Assembly (NCBI RefSeq): GCF_027942865.1
Contig: NC_134526.1
Location: 9,828,284-9,892,283 of the forward strand
Source of the DNA: Odontesthes bonariensis
Taxonomy: Eukaryota > Chordata > Actinopteri > Atheriniformes > Atherinopsidae
Reading direction: 5' to 3'
Length of the DNA: 64,000 nt
Below, piece after piece: positions 1-14,200 of this stretch; the first letter of the stretch is position 1, and each line of letters starts with the position of its first letter. The notes under the pieces are model-generated. The model was not told the origin of the DNA, did not search any database, and saw nothing but the letters and a program-made list of their open reading frames with translations. Both the position numbers and the translations under genes were made by a program.

Positions 1-1232
1 TCTATTCATACATCAGTGTACAATTAACCTACAGCTCCATCATCACCTCAAGCTTAGCACCATGACGCCTGGGACTCTGCCAGGGCTGACAGAGACTGCA
101 ACCTGCCAAACGCACAATCACACATTGCAGAGTGTCCTCATAATTACTCATAATTACAGACTACAGAAAAAAAAACAGGGCTCACATTAACACACATTAC
201 AATTAAATAGTAATTTCATAACTCATTTACGTGCAGACCCTGTAATATCCCTTCAACTCCCTTTTGGCTGCAATTTAGCGGTTAAACCTCGTTTATGAGG
301 ATAAAAGTCTAATAGCTACAGGAGAAAGTAAACCAGTTTAGGTTGAGGTTACTGAAAGAAAAGAGGTCTGAGTAGTGACACATGTATAGATAACGATCAA
401 GCTGAAGCTATATCACATGAAGAAGATTTGTTTAACTCTCCAAAAAAATTTGAAGATCTTTCACCTGCTTAAAGATAATTATGTGCATTCACAAGAGGAG
501 TGTAGTCCCTAAGCCTGACTTCCTATTGTTTACTCTTCTGTGATTAATTTCCCTTTGCAGAGGCACCTCCTTCTGTGAAGTTCAGCATCATCGCCCTTTA
601 AATACTTTACTTAAATCCCCCTGAAGGCAGTCTCGCTGCAGAATTTCAGTTCATAAGGTTCCTTGTTGAGTTTTCTGATAAGTGCACAGAGGCTCTGCCT
701 TCAAAATGAAGCTGCAAATCATTGCACCTGCATCCTGCACAGACACACATCTGAACACAGCAGATAAATCCCTCTTCCTTCTGTTTAGCTTGTGTTAAAG
801 TGGATGGAAAAGGGAGTAGAAAATCTCATCCCTGACTTTAAGAAATGTAGCGACTGCCATCTACATGAAATGTTGCAATGAAGACTTTTAAATTTCATCA
901 CTTATTCTCTTTTTAGTCAATTGTAGCTGCAGATATATCACAGCCATTAAACTGAGAGACATCTCAAGTGTGAAGATTAATTTGAATGTCTTGATGTCTT
1001 CCTAACTTGTGGCTGCTGTACCCTCTCAGATCTTAAGTGGGTCACTTTGGTCCAGGACTGGCTGCTTTACTACGGTTATATTTAGACTGGTTCCTCCACA
1101 GTAGCTGATGATGATGAACACGTATTCTACGCATTTAGTCCTAACTGTAATGTGTCTGGATCTGAGGCTTTCAGTGAATAATTTACGTGTTTGATTTTCC
1201 TCAAACAGATGTGTGTGTGTGTGTGGTTTCAG
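1..1232. other. stac2 intron (left edge), no exon seen
   Basis: This AT-rich stretch precedes the first recognisable stac2 exon in the window. I looked on the plus strand for the C1 (cysteine-rich) domain exons that should precede it and saw none, so the stretch is best read as the 3' part of a stac2 intron. It ends in a short TG run and a pyrimidine-containing acceptor before 1233. Confidence 0.6.
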
Positions 1233-4200
1233 AGGCGGTGAGGATGCGTGTAGACCCTGTGTATGCTGCCTTGCGCTACGGGACGTCCTTGGCACAGATG
1301 AGCCGCTCCAGTTTTGGCAGTTTGTCAGAATCACCAACACGGAGCTTGGTATGACATCATTACCCTGTGGATGTAGGCAGAGGACAGTTGAATGTGTGTT
1401 TCAGGCATGCAGTAAGTTCTGAAAACACAAATCCACTGGCCAACCTACTTACTCTGTACTGAAACCATGAGCAAATGAGGAGATTTGTAGAGAAACCTTA
1501 AAGGGCAGTTTTACACTTTAGGATGCATGATATTCATTGATTTACTAATAGTTGATAACTTACTAATACTGATGAGCCATCAATGAGAACAACTTTTGAG
1601 TTGCCTGGTTGTTGAAAAATCTTAGCTCAACATTACATTATTCTTGTATTTGTAGTCAGAGAGACTTCTCCAATGGACTGCCTGGCTGCTTTGGAAAGCA
1701 GCTCCAGGACATTCTGGCCAAAATACACAAACTGCATGTTAACCCTGCATAAATGTTGACAGTGCAAACTAAAACACTGTTATCCAAATACTTGTCAAAC
1801 ATGAAAAATCACAAGAATTAAGATTCAAAGCAATACTTTGACATTTTGGTAAATACGCAACTATCTTTCTGGTGCGGTTAGATAGTTAGAATAATGATCT
1901 GTGCACAAGTCGTGAAATGTCATCAACAAGGACCTCAGGGGCGCCTTTACTCATATGTTCACAGCAAACATTACGATAAAGAGTTGGCTATAACTATAGG
2001 AGAAAACATCCTGTCTGGTTCTGTATTACAATTGTAAAATCCTCCATGTGCACATGCACTTGCTCTGTGTACATATGGGAGTCAAATGGCAGTTTGTTCA
2101 TTCCTATGGGAATCTCAGTGATATTTGAATGAAAGTCTTCCTCTTGCTCTTTCTGGAATTGCCCTTGAGTACATGTAAGGTTTATAGGCACATTTATCTT
2201 ACATTAGCACTTTTTTGAAGGTAGCACATAGGTAGCTGTGTAACAAATGCATGCATGTTGATTCATATTTTTTAACAAAATATTTTCCAAGAAGGACTTT
2301 AGGCCTGGCAGGATGACTTATTTCTCACCTTGCAATACTGGCCTTGTTTTGTTTTAGGAATGCTCACGTATAACTTCTAGAAAACTGTATGGATAAAGCA
2401 AATAAGATTAGTAGGGATGCACAGAAGTTGAAATTCTGGGTGAAAATCGATTTTTAAAATGTTTATTTGGTGATAGCAATTGACTGATCCTGATTGCTTT
2501 TGTCATTTATTTTTCCAAGGAAGCAGTGAAAAAAGCATTATTGATAAATGACTGAGAAGCCTAAAAGTATTTATTCTTATGTACTTGTTCTTATGGCTCA
2601 ACATTTTTAATTTTGTGGACACCAAAATTAAGTTAAGTTTCAGGTCAAACTTCTATGTGACACATCAGAAAAATATCGGCTCTTGACATCGGTTAATATC
2701 CTATTTACTGTTAGTTTGATTGCAGTCAAAAAGCTGAATATTAGCTGATACGGATGTAAGAATAAATCTTTCTCCCATCATGCAGTGAATTTTCCATACA
2801 TTTAGTTTATGCTCCATTATTAGGAAACATAAACTCTGTGCTACAGACACTGTAAATCTGCAGGGACACAAGTTGCAAATTACAAATAACCAGATATTAT
2901 ATATTGTCAGTTCATTCATGCATGAGGGCGAAATCAATGTTCTTTCACAAAAATAAGTAAGCATAAGCAACAGGTTTCATCCAACTCCCATATGTAATCT
3001 GCCAGCTTTGTACAACAGTGACAAAAGAGTGAAACAAATCAAATATTAACAAAAACGTGTCCTCAGTCCATAACAACAAACTCATAAGACCCGACAGTAC
3101 AGAGACATGAATAAACAAACTTCATACTTTTCCACAGTCTGGTGCTAACATTGTATTGTTTCCTCTCTTTTTCCATCTTTGAGGGAGAGGGATCTGAGGA
3201 GAGGCAGCAGAGACAGAGCAGCATGGAGGAGGAGATAACTCAGGAGACAGGGGGTAAACACTGTGTTTCTGTGCCTCCATGTATGTGGATATGTGCTGTA
3301 TGCCCACGCCTTTGTGTGTGTCTATACCTGTGCTGTGTTTACCTGTTGTGTGACTGTCTGTGTGAGAGATTTAATATGTCCACTTGTAAAAGGTTGACTG
3401 CATGTGCATCAGGGCTCACCTTCCAGCCACTCTCTTAAATAAATTGTCTTAACTGCTTCCAGACGCTCCTGTCCCTGAGATAGAGATGGAGAAGGAGGAA
3501 GACGAAAGCACTGAGCAAGCTCAGATTCCTGCAGAAGACAGTGGCGTCAAGGTACCGTTCTGTTCAATCCACCTGTACAGAAAGTCACCCTTTGTTGTTT
3601 CACTCCTCGACCGTGCATTTCTGTCTCACTGGCCGCCCTCCCTGCATCTGCCTCTGTCCAGGTGCCCAAGCGCATCGAGGTCCACTCCATCCACACCTAT
3701 GTAGCACTCTACAGGTTTCTGCCTCAGGAACAGAATGACCTGGAACTTCAGTGAGTAAAAGCCAAACCAGTTGACCAAATAGAGGCATTTTTTATGAAAA
3801 CAAGTGTGCAAGTCCAGGAGTGTTTGTGTGATAATGTGCTTTTACCACTGTGTGTGTAAGCGCATTTTGCTTTTGTCTGTGTTTAGCCCCTTCCTGTGAT
3901 TTGCCTGTGCAGTTGTTCCTGCAGGATGAAAATGTCCCTGCCATCCGCAGAGGACAGTTACAGGGAGCCCTTAAGGATGACTAATTATAAACACGTATCC
4001 CATCACTGTCCCCACGTTAGTGCTAGTGACTGAGTAGTTCCCAGTAGGGAAGAGGAAAAAGACAACTGAGAGATGAAAGGGGGGACCAACATAAAGGGAA
4101 ATGAAATAGAATCGAAGCATATATGAAAGTGAAGTGTAGAAATATCACAGTAGAAGCTCATAAGATGAAGGACCCCAAAAGAAGATTGAGGGCAGGACAT

Positions 4201-7021
4201 GTGTCGGTGGGTGTTTTTTTTTCATTGTATGGATGGTTAGAGGACAGCTTTCACAAAGGCAGAGCAGTGGGATTGTTAACAGCCATCTGTGCTGTGACTC
4301 TGTGTGTGACTGCACAATATGTACTGTACATGAACTGATGAGAGGACAATGTGCCTCTTTCAGGTTTGAACCAAGGGAGAAAGGAAAAGAAGAATATACA
4401 ACATTAAAGGACTATAGACTAGATGTCAATTTAAAACATAGTTCAAAAACACCTGTAAGAACAACTTTAGAAACATGAAATTCACAAATTGAGATCAGAT
4501 TGGGTTTCTTTAGAAAAAACTATAAAGATGACGACCCAAGTGACCAGAAATGTATTTTATTCCTCTCTAAAGAGTGAGTTGTATAGACTTGTATAGTCTT
4601 GTGTAGCGATGAATTCATACACTGTCAGTCACAGTGTATGAACACAGCAGATAAAGGTGCATGCTAACCTAAACAGGAGCAACTCATCCTGCAGCAGAAT
4701 GAGAAAGATGTCACTCAAGCACCACAGTCCTGCAGTGTTATCATACCAAATAAGTGGAACCACCTGGGGCCAGAAAATAATCTATATGTATAGACCGTGT
4801 GTATACGGCCTCCCCCACACGCATATAAACGTGTATTCATGAAGCAGGAATAGATTTTCTGAACAAGCCTGATTTGAGGAGGTGGAATAAGGATGAGACA
4901 CAAAAGGAAAATTCTCTGAGCTTTCTTATATTAATAGGCATAAAATAAAATTCACAATAGCACTGAAAATGGCCAGGTGCAATTCACTGTGCTGGGCCTG
5001 CTATTAGTTTTTTTTTTTTTAATGTGGATGCTATAATTAGCAACAGCTGAGTTTAATGGTCATGCATAACTGCTCTGGTGTTGTTGGAGCACCTTACCAA
5101 CACCTCTATATCCTCATCTGTAAGTCGCCTAGGATAAAAGCCTCTGACAAATACATAAACATAAACCAACATGTTTTCTTTCATTTTACCAGGGTCCTTT
5201 TTTCTCTGAACATAAATGATAGCAACTGTCACTTTTGTGAGTGTCTCAATTTAAGATTCATTTAACAGTTGTATTGAAATCATGCCTGCGGACTTCGATA
5301 TTGAGATTTTGATAAAAGGAAAGGACACACATTGGGCTTTGTAAAATAAGTTTGAAATAAGGTTTAAGCATATTCCTGCCTGTGTCCATACCTTCAATTA
5401 TAGTATATATAGATTCTGGTTGCAAGGCTTGCATAGATACAATGGATGTGCTGTAAAATCTGTTGGTGTTTGGTGGAACTGTATATCTTTTCATACATAC
5501 AGAACTATTGATTAAGCATTGATGGTATTCTATTTGCAGAAATGCAATTATATATTTGTAAATATGATTTAATTTGTGTAGAATCACACTCAGATGAGAA
5601 CTGTGTTTTTGTTACAGATGTTGTGGGTTCTTCCTTATTGGCTTCGTCATGTTGCCATGTAGCCACAAAACAGACAAACTAAATGTTCCATCTCGAAAGC
5701 CAACATAGAATAGAATAGAATAGAATAGAATAGAATAGAACAGAATAGAAAAATACTTTATTCATGATACATAGTTTATTCTAAAAGCTTGGAAGGGGAG
5801 ATAGTGGCCAGGACAATTCAGTTCTTCGCACTCTGCAATTTTGCCAATAGATGTCACTAAATCCTGCACACTGCTCCTTTCACACGAATGTGGGGCCGTG
5901 CTTTTCTTTCAGTTTGCAGTTTGATGGTGGAATAAGATCAGCTTAGTGTTGTTGTATTAGAGTTCTTTTGGCTCAAGTATCTTCTCAAAATTAGGGATAC
6001 TGTGGACTTCTGGATTCCTTCTACAGAGAAAAATCACACACAATATTACACTGTACACTATAGACAAGAAATACCGTGTATAATAGAAGACAATGCGTCA
6101 AATTTCCCAAACAGTGACAGAGAAATATGTAAAGCACAAGTTAAATCCTCCATCCGACTTTGGAGGATTAGAAAAATGTATTTTTTTGTCATCAAGCCAA
6201 GCAGCTGCTCCCACAGACATCACTTAAAGTAGGTTAATCCCACTGTTCAACACATATTGAAAAGTTGCATGTAGATGCCTATAAAAGAGAAAGACTTTCT
6301 TAAAGTAAGACCTGGAAAATGGATTGCATAACCAAGCTCTACATTAAAGTTTTAACCACAGTTACCTGAGCAATGGTGGTTTCACTCCACTGTTGAAACT
6401 GTTTGTGTTTTTGAGCTGTGAGCTCATTTAGGGCAAAAGTGAGTGCTGACACCCAGGAGACTTGACGTAAAGACGTGCAATTAGGACAGCGTTTCTTCCT
6501 GCGTATCTAGGACAGTTGGGACTGTGTGCATGTGTGTGTGAAGAGAAGTTTAATCAAAAACTAGTAGCAACGTTAGAATGCAGACCAGTTTGGGTTTGCT
6601 CAAATTCAGCCTTCACCACTCTGGTAGGGTGAGTTCATGTAGACCTCATGACCCCAGTGTCAGCTGCTCTGTCACCTCTGGAGAGGGGCACAAAGACTCA
6701 TTTTTTACCACTACAGCGTTGTAACCATGGGTACTACAGCTTTTTGTGGCAGTTAGATAATGATATCTTTTGAGCTTGCACTCAGCTCTCTGTTTTTGCT
6801 TTCTCTCCTGTTCTCACACTGCCTCATCTGCCCATTATGTATACCTCCATTTTCTCCTTGTCTGCTTTTCATCACCGCTTAAATCACCTTCCCATTGGTG
6901 CATCCTTTTTTTTTAATCTCCACTGTTGTCTTATCTCCTTCAGTCCTGGCGATCGGGTGCAGGTCACAGATGACTCTAATGAAGAGTGGTGGAAGGTGGG
7001 TGATGGATCATTTGCAAACAT

Positions 7022-7086
<65 letters not shown>

Positions 7087-9659
7087 GCTGGGTTTGTTTG
7101 TGCCTTCAAGTGCCCAGAAAGGTGTGTGTGTGCATTTATTGTGCAAATGTGCTAATTCAAGTCTTTAAATCAAACCTTTAGTGTATAACACCTGCTCCAT
7201 TTTTCATAAACATGCAGGCAAGCCACAGACAGAACATAATTTACTCAGAAAATTATAAAGAGTTTAACATAACGAACGTGACTAGTGTTTCAACCTCAGA
7301 AAAGGTGTTTATTGAGTCTTTAATGAGCTTCACTTTCCCCCAATGGAAATAAATGTCCATGCCTGATTGTGCCTGTGTGTGTGTTTCAGTTACAGACAAT
7401 AAGCAAGATCCATCCAGACTTAATAATGTGTGTGTATCTCATATCCACAGACCTTCTATTTCCTACAACATGTGTAGCTGCAGTTATTAAACAAACTCAA
7501 CCAACACTTTCTTGCTAAGGAACCTTTAAATTATTCATGATTTGAGATTACTGATGTATAGTTTGTGAATAACCATGCCAACACCTGAGGCAGATGGGTA
7601 GCTACATGAAAATATTGCTGCTTAAAATGGGACGCTCAAACATTTTATGTTTGAATACGTGGAGAACAAATCTACGCGTCTCTGCAGCTTTAATGATTCA
7701 TCACTGCATCAGACAGAATTTTGATTGAAAAGTCACTTCTTGATTCTCCTACTAAATAACTGAACAAACGATGACGGTTATAAAATGTTCAGCCTCTCTG
7801 AACTATATAAATGAAGAGACAGCACACCGGTGTCCACACCGGTGAGGTCGGTCAGTTTTGATTGTAGTGATAACTTCTAATACTGACGGACTGCGCTGTT
7901 CTCGTGTTTTTTCTTTAGGGTAAAAGTGGTGACAAAGTTGGCTTTTTCCCTGCCAACTTTGTGCAAAGGGTCCGGCCAGGAGAGAGGGTGTGGCGTGTCG
8001 TCCAGGGTGTTTCCGGCAACCGGGAGAGAGGACACATGGCGGTGAGGGAATCCCAGGTACAGGGCACCGATTTTAGCACATTGCTTTAAGACTTATTAGC
8101 TTCATTTTGTATTAAATTTTGTTGGATTTGCTTCAGTGTATTTATGGTTATACCATTTAAAGGCCATATCACTATTTTTGATTGGCGATAATAAGGTTTT
8201 GGTCATGTGTAGAGATGCAGAGAGCAGGAGACAAACCAAGAACAAAGTGCATAAGAAGTGGGATAGATTCTTTTCAGGGAAAGATCAAAGGACTGGCACC
8301 ACAAGTATATCTGTGTCTGTAGATCAGTGCGGTAAATACAGTGTATCACATCAAGATTTGACAGACTTTGAACTAGAAACTCAATAATGTTCTTAAAGAA
8401 CAGTTAGCTGCCCAAAATGTATGCCACCACTCAAAAGCTTGTGTTTCCAGCTGCAAGAAGACAATATGTACCTACACCGTAGCTCAAAGAATTACGCGCC
8501 CTGACTTGTTGCCTCTAAAGAGCTCCAAGCTCATGCTACACAATAGCTTACCCCCACTTAACTCAGTTTTGTTTATATAGCACTTTTCAAGCTTTAGTGC
8601 AACTCAAACTACTTCACAGAGCAACAAGCTGAAGAGAAAAGAGTAAACAGAAAAGTGTAAAAGTAGAAGAAAATATAAAAGATTAGGGACATTTATTGTA
8701 GATTAAACAAAATAGAAGATAAAAAAAAAAATGCTAAAGCAAATAAGATTTAAACCAAAGACCCGTCTGTATCAACAACTGACAATTCAAACACACAGCA
8801 CAGACCAACGAATTACTGCTTCAACATGCTGATAACTGAGCCCGTGCACGATCCAAAGACTCTTGCACTGCCACTCCAGTAGGGATAAAGAGCGGCATAA
8901 CAAGTAAGCGTTGAGCAATTAATTTAGAATTTTTGCATGGAAAATAAACTGTAGCTAATGCAAATAATTAACCCTTGTGTAAACCAAGCTAAATATTTAT
9001 ACGTTTTTGGCATTATGTGTAATACATAGATACACAAACTCTTTAACAAACCCTCTTACCTTGTAAGGTAGCCAGATTCTCACAAGATTATCATCATGAG
9101 AAAATCTCCAGGCTCCAAGCTTGGTTTTTGTGGTTAAGTCCCGACATTTTTGGGACCAATCAGTGTCTTACACTGGCAGTCATGGGCGGGTTTTAATTGT
9201 GATGATATTCAGCTTCAGCAGGAGTTAATGCTGATTCTGCCACAGAATCACAGTGAATACTTTTTTGTGCAAATGCTAAAGCAAGTTTGATTTTGCCAAC
9301 TCCCTCCACTTGATTGATCTGATGAATAGATGGTGAAGACAGATGGTTCTTCCAGTCAGCTGCCAAATATTTTTTGAAAGTGTTCGCCCTTTTCTGAACA
9401 CTTTCCAGGAACACAGATGGGTCTTCATAACAAATCAGAGCACCAGGTTGCCTATGATCGCAAAGATTTTCTTAGAATAATTTCTAACAGGTAAAACTGG
9501 TCTAACATACAGTGATCTCTTAACCTGTATTCTGACTCATACTCTGTCTCCTGCTTTTAGATTTGTGTCGGAAAGCGAGAGGATGACGAGGTGTTTCTGA
9601 AACTAAGCAGTGGGAAGAAGAGGGGGCTGGTCCCAGCTGACTCCATCGAGGAGATTTGA
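1233..9659 (+). CDS. stac2: STAC-family SH3/C1 adaptor, 3' seven coding exons (partial), stac2
   Basis: Exons are 1233-1348, 3184-3253, 3463-3551, 3662-3750, 6944-6995, 7919-8056 and 9561-9659. All junctions are GT-AG and all phases join, giving about 216 residues ending [11 protein letters not shown] then TGA. The first exon has the STAC signature [16 protein letters not shown] followed by a Ser-rich SESPTRSL stretch, which I recall as closest to STAC2. An acidic linker ([15 protein letters not shown]) follows, then SH3-1 from TYVALYRF through [10 protein letters not shown] to [10 protein letters not shown], and the atypical SH3-2 to the C-terminus. STAC proteins bind the II-III loop of CaV1 channels through the SH3 domains and slow calcium-dependent inactivation at the plasma membrane. 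The usual STAC length is about 360-410 aa, so the N-terminal half, with the C1 domain, lies left of the window. Assignment to STAC2 rather than STAC1 rests on the linker and on adam11 nearby. SH3-1 is split over three exons. Confidence 0.88.
5705..5751. repeat. (AATAG)n pentanucleotide microsatellite
   Basis: About nine tandem pentamers with one interruption (AACAG) lie in the long stac2 intron between 3750 and 6944. No function is suggested. Confidence 0.95.
7025..7082. repeat. (TG)29 microsatellite just after a stac2 exon
   Basis: A perfect TG run of about 29 units begins 29 bases after the donor site of stac2 exon 6944-6995. It is intronic. Long TG/UG runs near a donor can bind splicing factors such as TDP-43 or CELF proteins; that is general knowledge, not shown here. 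Confidence 0.97.
8565..8770 (+). repeat. Probable teleost interspersed repeat tail (TTTATATAGCAC motif)
   Basis: The segment has the motif TTTATATAGCACTTTTCA followed by a sequence ending in ACTTCACAGAGC and an A-rich tract. This resembles a very common teleost SINE/LINE tail that I know as TTTATATAGC.CTTTTCA...GCTTTACA. The family name and the limits are uncertain. It lies in the last stac2 intron. Confidence 0.4.
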
Positions 9660-11288
9660 ACCATCTTCCACTTTCACTTCTACTCCCTGTAGGGACTTGC
9701 CCATCCTCAAACTGTCAACACCCCATCGCCCTTCTGGAAAAATAACACCCACGGCCTCTACAGCTAAACAGAAAACATGCACTCCTGCAAAGATGCGGAA
9801 GCACCATTAAGGATAAACATTTGGTGTCCAGTTGAACTGGTTGACTGTAAGCCTGTGACTTGTGCAGTCTTTCTGCTCAGAAAGGAACTGTTTCTCAGCA
9901 GTCAAATGTCGCTCGAGGTTAATCTTTTCAAACTCAGTAAGTCAATGTTTAGTTAAACAAAGGATGCACAAGTAAAACTGCTTTCAAATGTTTGGATCAG
10001 ATTTAGCTTTTCTTCCTCAAAAACACTTCTTCAAGCGTGGGAGAGAGTGAAATCCTGTCATGGAAACATCATGCTTGTGTCCTTTTCTTGTTTCTACCCA
10101 CTCGGCCTGTCTCAGCCCTTTCTGCTCCTTTGAGGGTTTTTACCGTGGGGACAGATATAAGCTTCATGTGCTGCCACGCTACAAAAGACTTGCCAAGAAC
10201 AACCACTGCCATCCTTGGAAAGCTATACTGTCCCTCAGAGAGGCAGCAGAATCAGATTAAAGGAGCACACACAAACTTACAAACTGCACTCACCAATTTA
10301 AGGGTGCAAAGAAAGATTTGGGGCTCTGAAGATTTTGCCAGAGGACTTTCAAACTTAAACTTAACTTTTTCAATGTTAAATAGGAATTTAAATATTCTAC
10401 AAAATGCATTTGAAACATGTCATTTTTGGGATCAAAGCCTAAATAAGCCCTGGTTGATGCCAGGCTTCACACAAAGACTCTTTCAAAAGCAATTGTGCTT
10501 TTTCAGCTATCTACAAAACAAGAACTTCTTGAATTCCCGTTCTTTTTAGATAATAGCACTAAACAATTTTCTGTGTGATATGCCTCTCTATGACCACTCA
10601 GCAACAGAAGTGATTGTCCAGCATCTGGCATCTTATCATGTTACGGTTTCAGGCACAACTGGTGTGGAAGAAGTAAAAGTGAAGGAGGATGGTGAAACGA
10701 TGGAGCCTCTCACGGAAAGCTTGTTGTTTTGGAAGTTGTTGTGAGCACCGAGCATGGAAAAAGTGTCAACAAATGGGCAAGTGGCAGAGGCTGTTTCTCC
10801 TGTTTGCACATGAAGGAGCTCGCTGTGCACTGAAAGGTTGCTGTCTGCAGATACCTGCTTAGGAGCCGGTGTTGCAAGCACTGCTCGGCATTTTAACATG
10901 TTCACTAGAGCTCAAATGGTAGGAAATAAACTGCAGCCAGTCTGCCTTAAAAAACAACAATACATTGGGGATCTTTTTAGTCTTGACAAGGAGTCTTAAG
11001 TTTCACTGACAGCTTGGAAGACGGAAGAAAGCAGGGGGAGGAATGACACAAGTGTTGAACCGTTAGGAATCGGCATGCATTCAGGTAGTGTTGCACCCAT
11101 GGGTGCACAAGTCACGATTGATCAAATGTCAGCCTGCTATCTTCCACTCCCCATTTGGCCTCTGTTGTCCTCTTGTTATTGATGTGACTGATCGGTTCTG
11201 ACATCAAGTGAACACATTTTTTCTTTCTTGAATGCCAGTACACTTTGAATAGCTTAGACATCTACTAATTTATGATGCATTTAATAAA
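9660..11288 (+). other. stac2: Probable stac2 3' UTR with candidate poly(A) signals
   Basis: Sequence after the stac2 stop is open to several AATAAA hexamers: 10925-10930 and 11283-11288 are the nearest, and 11631-11636 is a further one. I cannot tell which is used. A 170-codon ATG-initiated reading frame at 10037-10549 lies inside this stretch; it has no family resemblance that I can see and is treated as chance. Confidence 0.45.
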
Positions 11289-11299
11289 TTTGATGCATT

Positions 11300-14200
11300 T
11301 CTTTTAGAGAGCGCTTTGTGCAGGAGAGGAGATGCAAGCCTTCTGCATGTGGAAGACCGAGTAAATGACTTGAAGCAGAGCAGGCAGCATTAGAATGAGA
11401 AGTTGTGAAATAATTGTTTACTGTTTTTCAGAGAACAGCGCTTTTAGTGAAAGCCTTTAGAAGGTGTAAGAAATAAGCATCTCTTCTTGGAAAAACCAGA
11501 GTAGCACTTTATTTTGTGTCTTTTGAGCAAGTTGTTGGTTTGTGTTGAAGTATCTCCATGGCAACAGCTGTCGTATAAAACAATACTTTAGGTGCAACTT
11601 CACTTCTGTTTGTCAGATAGCAGCATAAACAATAAAACATGTCATCCTGGAGAAATGTGTTGTCAGAGCTAAACTGGACCCATGTAAACACCTTGTTCTT
11701 GTGCATCACACCTTTAAGATTTCAAAATGTACAGTATATGTTTCAGTGTATCCAGTGTCCAGTCATTGATAGGCAATTTACCTCAATAAACATCTTTACT
11801 AAACTTCTTCAGTCTATTTCATGAATGCACCCTGGCACAGAACACATACTCCTGCATGTTGATCATTATGGTCAGAACAGAAGGTGCAGCTTCTGGTGTT
11901 TTTCTGTTTCTGTACGCGTACACAATCGAGAAAACAGGGAGCTCCTAAATGAGGCCACCTGTATTGCACATTCCAGTAGCGTCCATGCATAGTGCACCAT
12001 CCTCCAGCCATAAACACGCACCGCTGTGCTCAGAGGAATTTGAAACTGATGCTCAAGACAGTTGCAATATAAATAGCACATAATGGCACCGCTGGAGGGG
12101 ATGTAATTAAGACCTGTTTACGTTATCACACACAGGCACAAAATCAGAGGAAGAGTAATTAAAGTTTTACATTCAGTGAACAGACGGTTAAAGGGACACC
12201 AATGCTGATAGGTTTTACCAATTTGGTCTTATTTAATTACCTGAAAATTGCAAATTTTGTGTGCATTAGGTCGCTTTGCATGAGTGTATTACAAAGCAAA
12301 AAGTGTGATTATCACAATTAAATGTTAAATGTGTCAGTATCTTTCTTGTAATAATGATGGAAAATTAGTTTTTTCCTAACCCTCCAAGTCATTGGCCTTA
12401 GGCAGTTAATACTTAATCTCAAAATTACTGAGTTCAGTTGAACATTTTCTGCCCCTGACACTTTTTTTGTTTGTTTTTCTCTCTTTGTTATCAGCTACTT
12501 TTTCATTTGTACTAAGAATATAAAACTTAGATATAACTCTAATTCTTAGTACATCATTTTCTTTTTTTCTTTAAACTATGCTTCCATCCTTTAATCTCCG
12601 ACATGGTGGAACCGTTTAATGTATAGTAAAAAAAGAAGAAAAATTTTAAAAATGGAAGAAAAAGAAACACTGTTGTACTTTAAATCCAGTTTTACTGACC
12701 CAGTCCATCCGCTTAGGAAACGTATGACCATGACTGACAACGTTTGATTATACATTACATAACAGACTCATCTACTCAGTTTTGTTACATGAATAGATTT
12801 TGCTCATAATTTGTCTTATAACACATTAAAAAAAAAACACCTGAATCACACATTAATATGGTTTAAAACTACATTTTTAGTAGATGCTAGCTTTAAGTTT
12901 AACTCCAGTCATGCAATCTGTGAAAGATAAGGGGCTGACAGTGTATTAAGAGGTTTCTACAACAAGCTATCATCTGTTTCAGCTGCTGAAAGACAAGCTG
13001 ACAACAGAAAGCTATCATTTATGGTTAGCCCCAGAATGGAAGTGTCATTAAATAATAGCAAATGCCGTGAGTGAAGGATGGATCTGTCAGTTTTATTAGA
13101 CACAATTCTAAGGAGGTTTTTTCCAGAGTCTGTTGACCTCAGGTCATTGTCAAACCTTATGATGAAAGGAGCCAGTGATACCGTCTGAAGAAGAGCCTCA
13201 ATGCGGATCTGCTGTTAGTTTAATTTGCTCTAATCATTGAGGTATGAATTAAGACGTGTAAAATGTATAGCATATCCTTTCATGTCAAACTATAAAATGA
13301 CACTGGTGTCTTTGTTCTGGTTGGGTTTCCTCAAGTGTTTATTGATTAAAGCAGCTGCAGTCCCTGATGATGAGTGAGACGCGGCAGCACAGTACTGGCA
13401 GCTGCCAATCTGAACTGTCAGATGGCATTCATCACTGACATGTCAAAACATTAAGATGGAAATCCTTCCTATAGTTTCCTCCTGTGTGACAAAAATGTGA
13501 TGTAAGCCAAGTATCCTGAGGAAAAGATTTATTGGTTGAAAAGAATTTCTTAACATCAGAAATGAAAGGATGTGCATGCCACTGAAAGCTCAAATGAACA
13601 TCTCAGTTGAGATTTTACCTCATTTTTAACACTATGCTAGTTCTATATTACACTCCATATTAATGTATGTTAAATAATTTGCATAGCATGTCCCAATTGT
13701 AAAGTCTTTAACTGTCTTTTGTAATTAAAAACTTATATAATCAAATGGTTCTGAAGCTCTGAAGAATCAGCCCTCACGCTGGAACTGCACATGATATAGC
13801 AAAGATAATCACAACAACTTTTGCATACATTTTCTTGTGGCTCTTTGTTCTAAGCCAGATACTAAAACAAAAGATGGTGTACTGAGGAAGGGGATCTTTG
13901 GTTGATTTTACCACCAAGAGTGGCTGCTACACACCTCTATTTGCACTTGACGGCATCACCCATCTGCTGTGACACAGAGCACAGCGAGTCCTCTCGAGCT
14001 GATGAAATTTTGCCAGTGTGGGAGAGTGTTGAACAGTCCCGTCTTTCTCTCCTTCTTCCAAGAGTCTCATCTAATCTTATTCTGGCTTGATCTGCCTCTC
14101 AATCACTCTGTGCCTCCTTCCACATTCTCACTTCACAGCCTCAGACCCTTACCCTCTTCAGTGTCTTTCACCTAATCTCTAGGCTTTCGACTCCCTTCCT

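Noticed and set aside
6837-7181. 114-codon frame running through the TG microsatellite
   Set aside because: Only 6944-6995 is an exon; the rest is a CVCVCV artefact of the repeat.
10037-10549. 170-codon open frame after the stac2 stop
   Set aside because: It lies in the likely 3' UTR, has no recognisable domain, begins inside sequence without coding-like character, and a 170-codon frame can occur by chance in a window of this size.
10636-10905. 89-codon minus-strand frame
   Set aside because: Inside the stac2 3' region with no splice signals or similarity I recognise.
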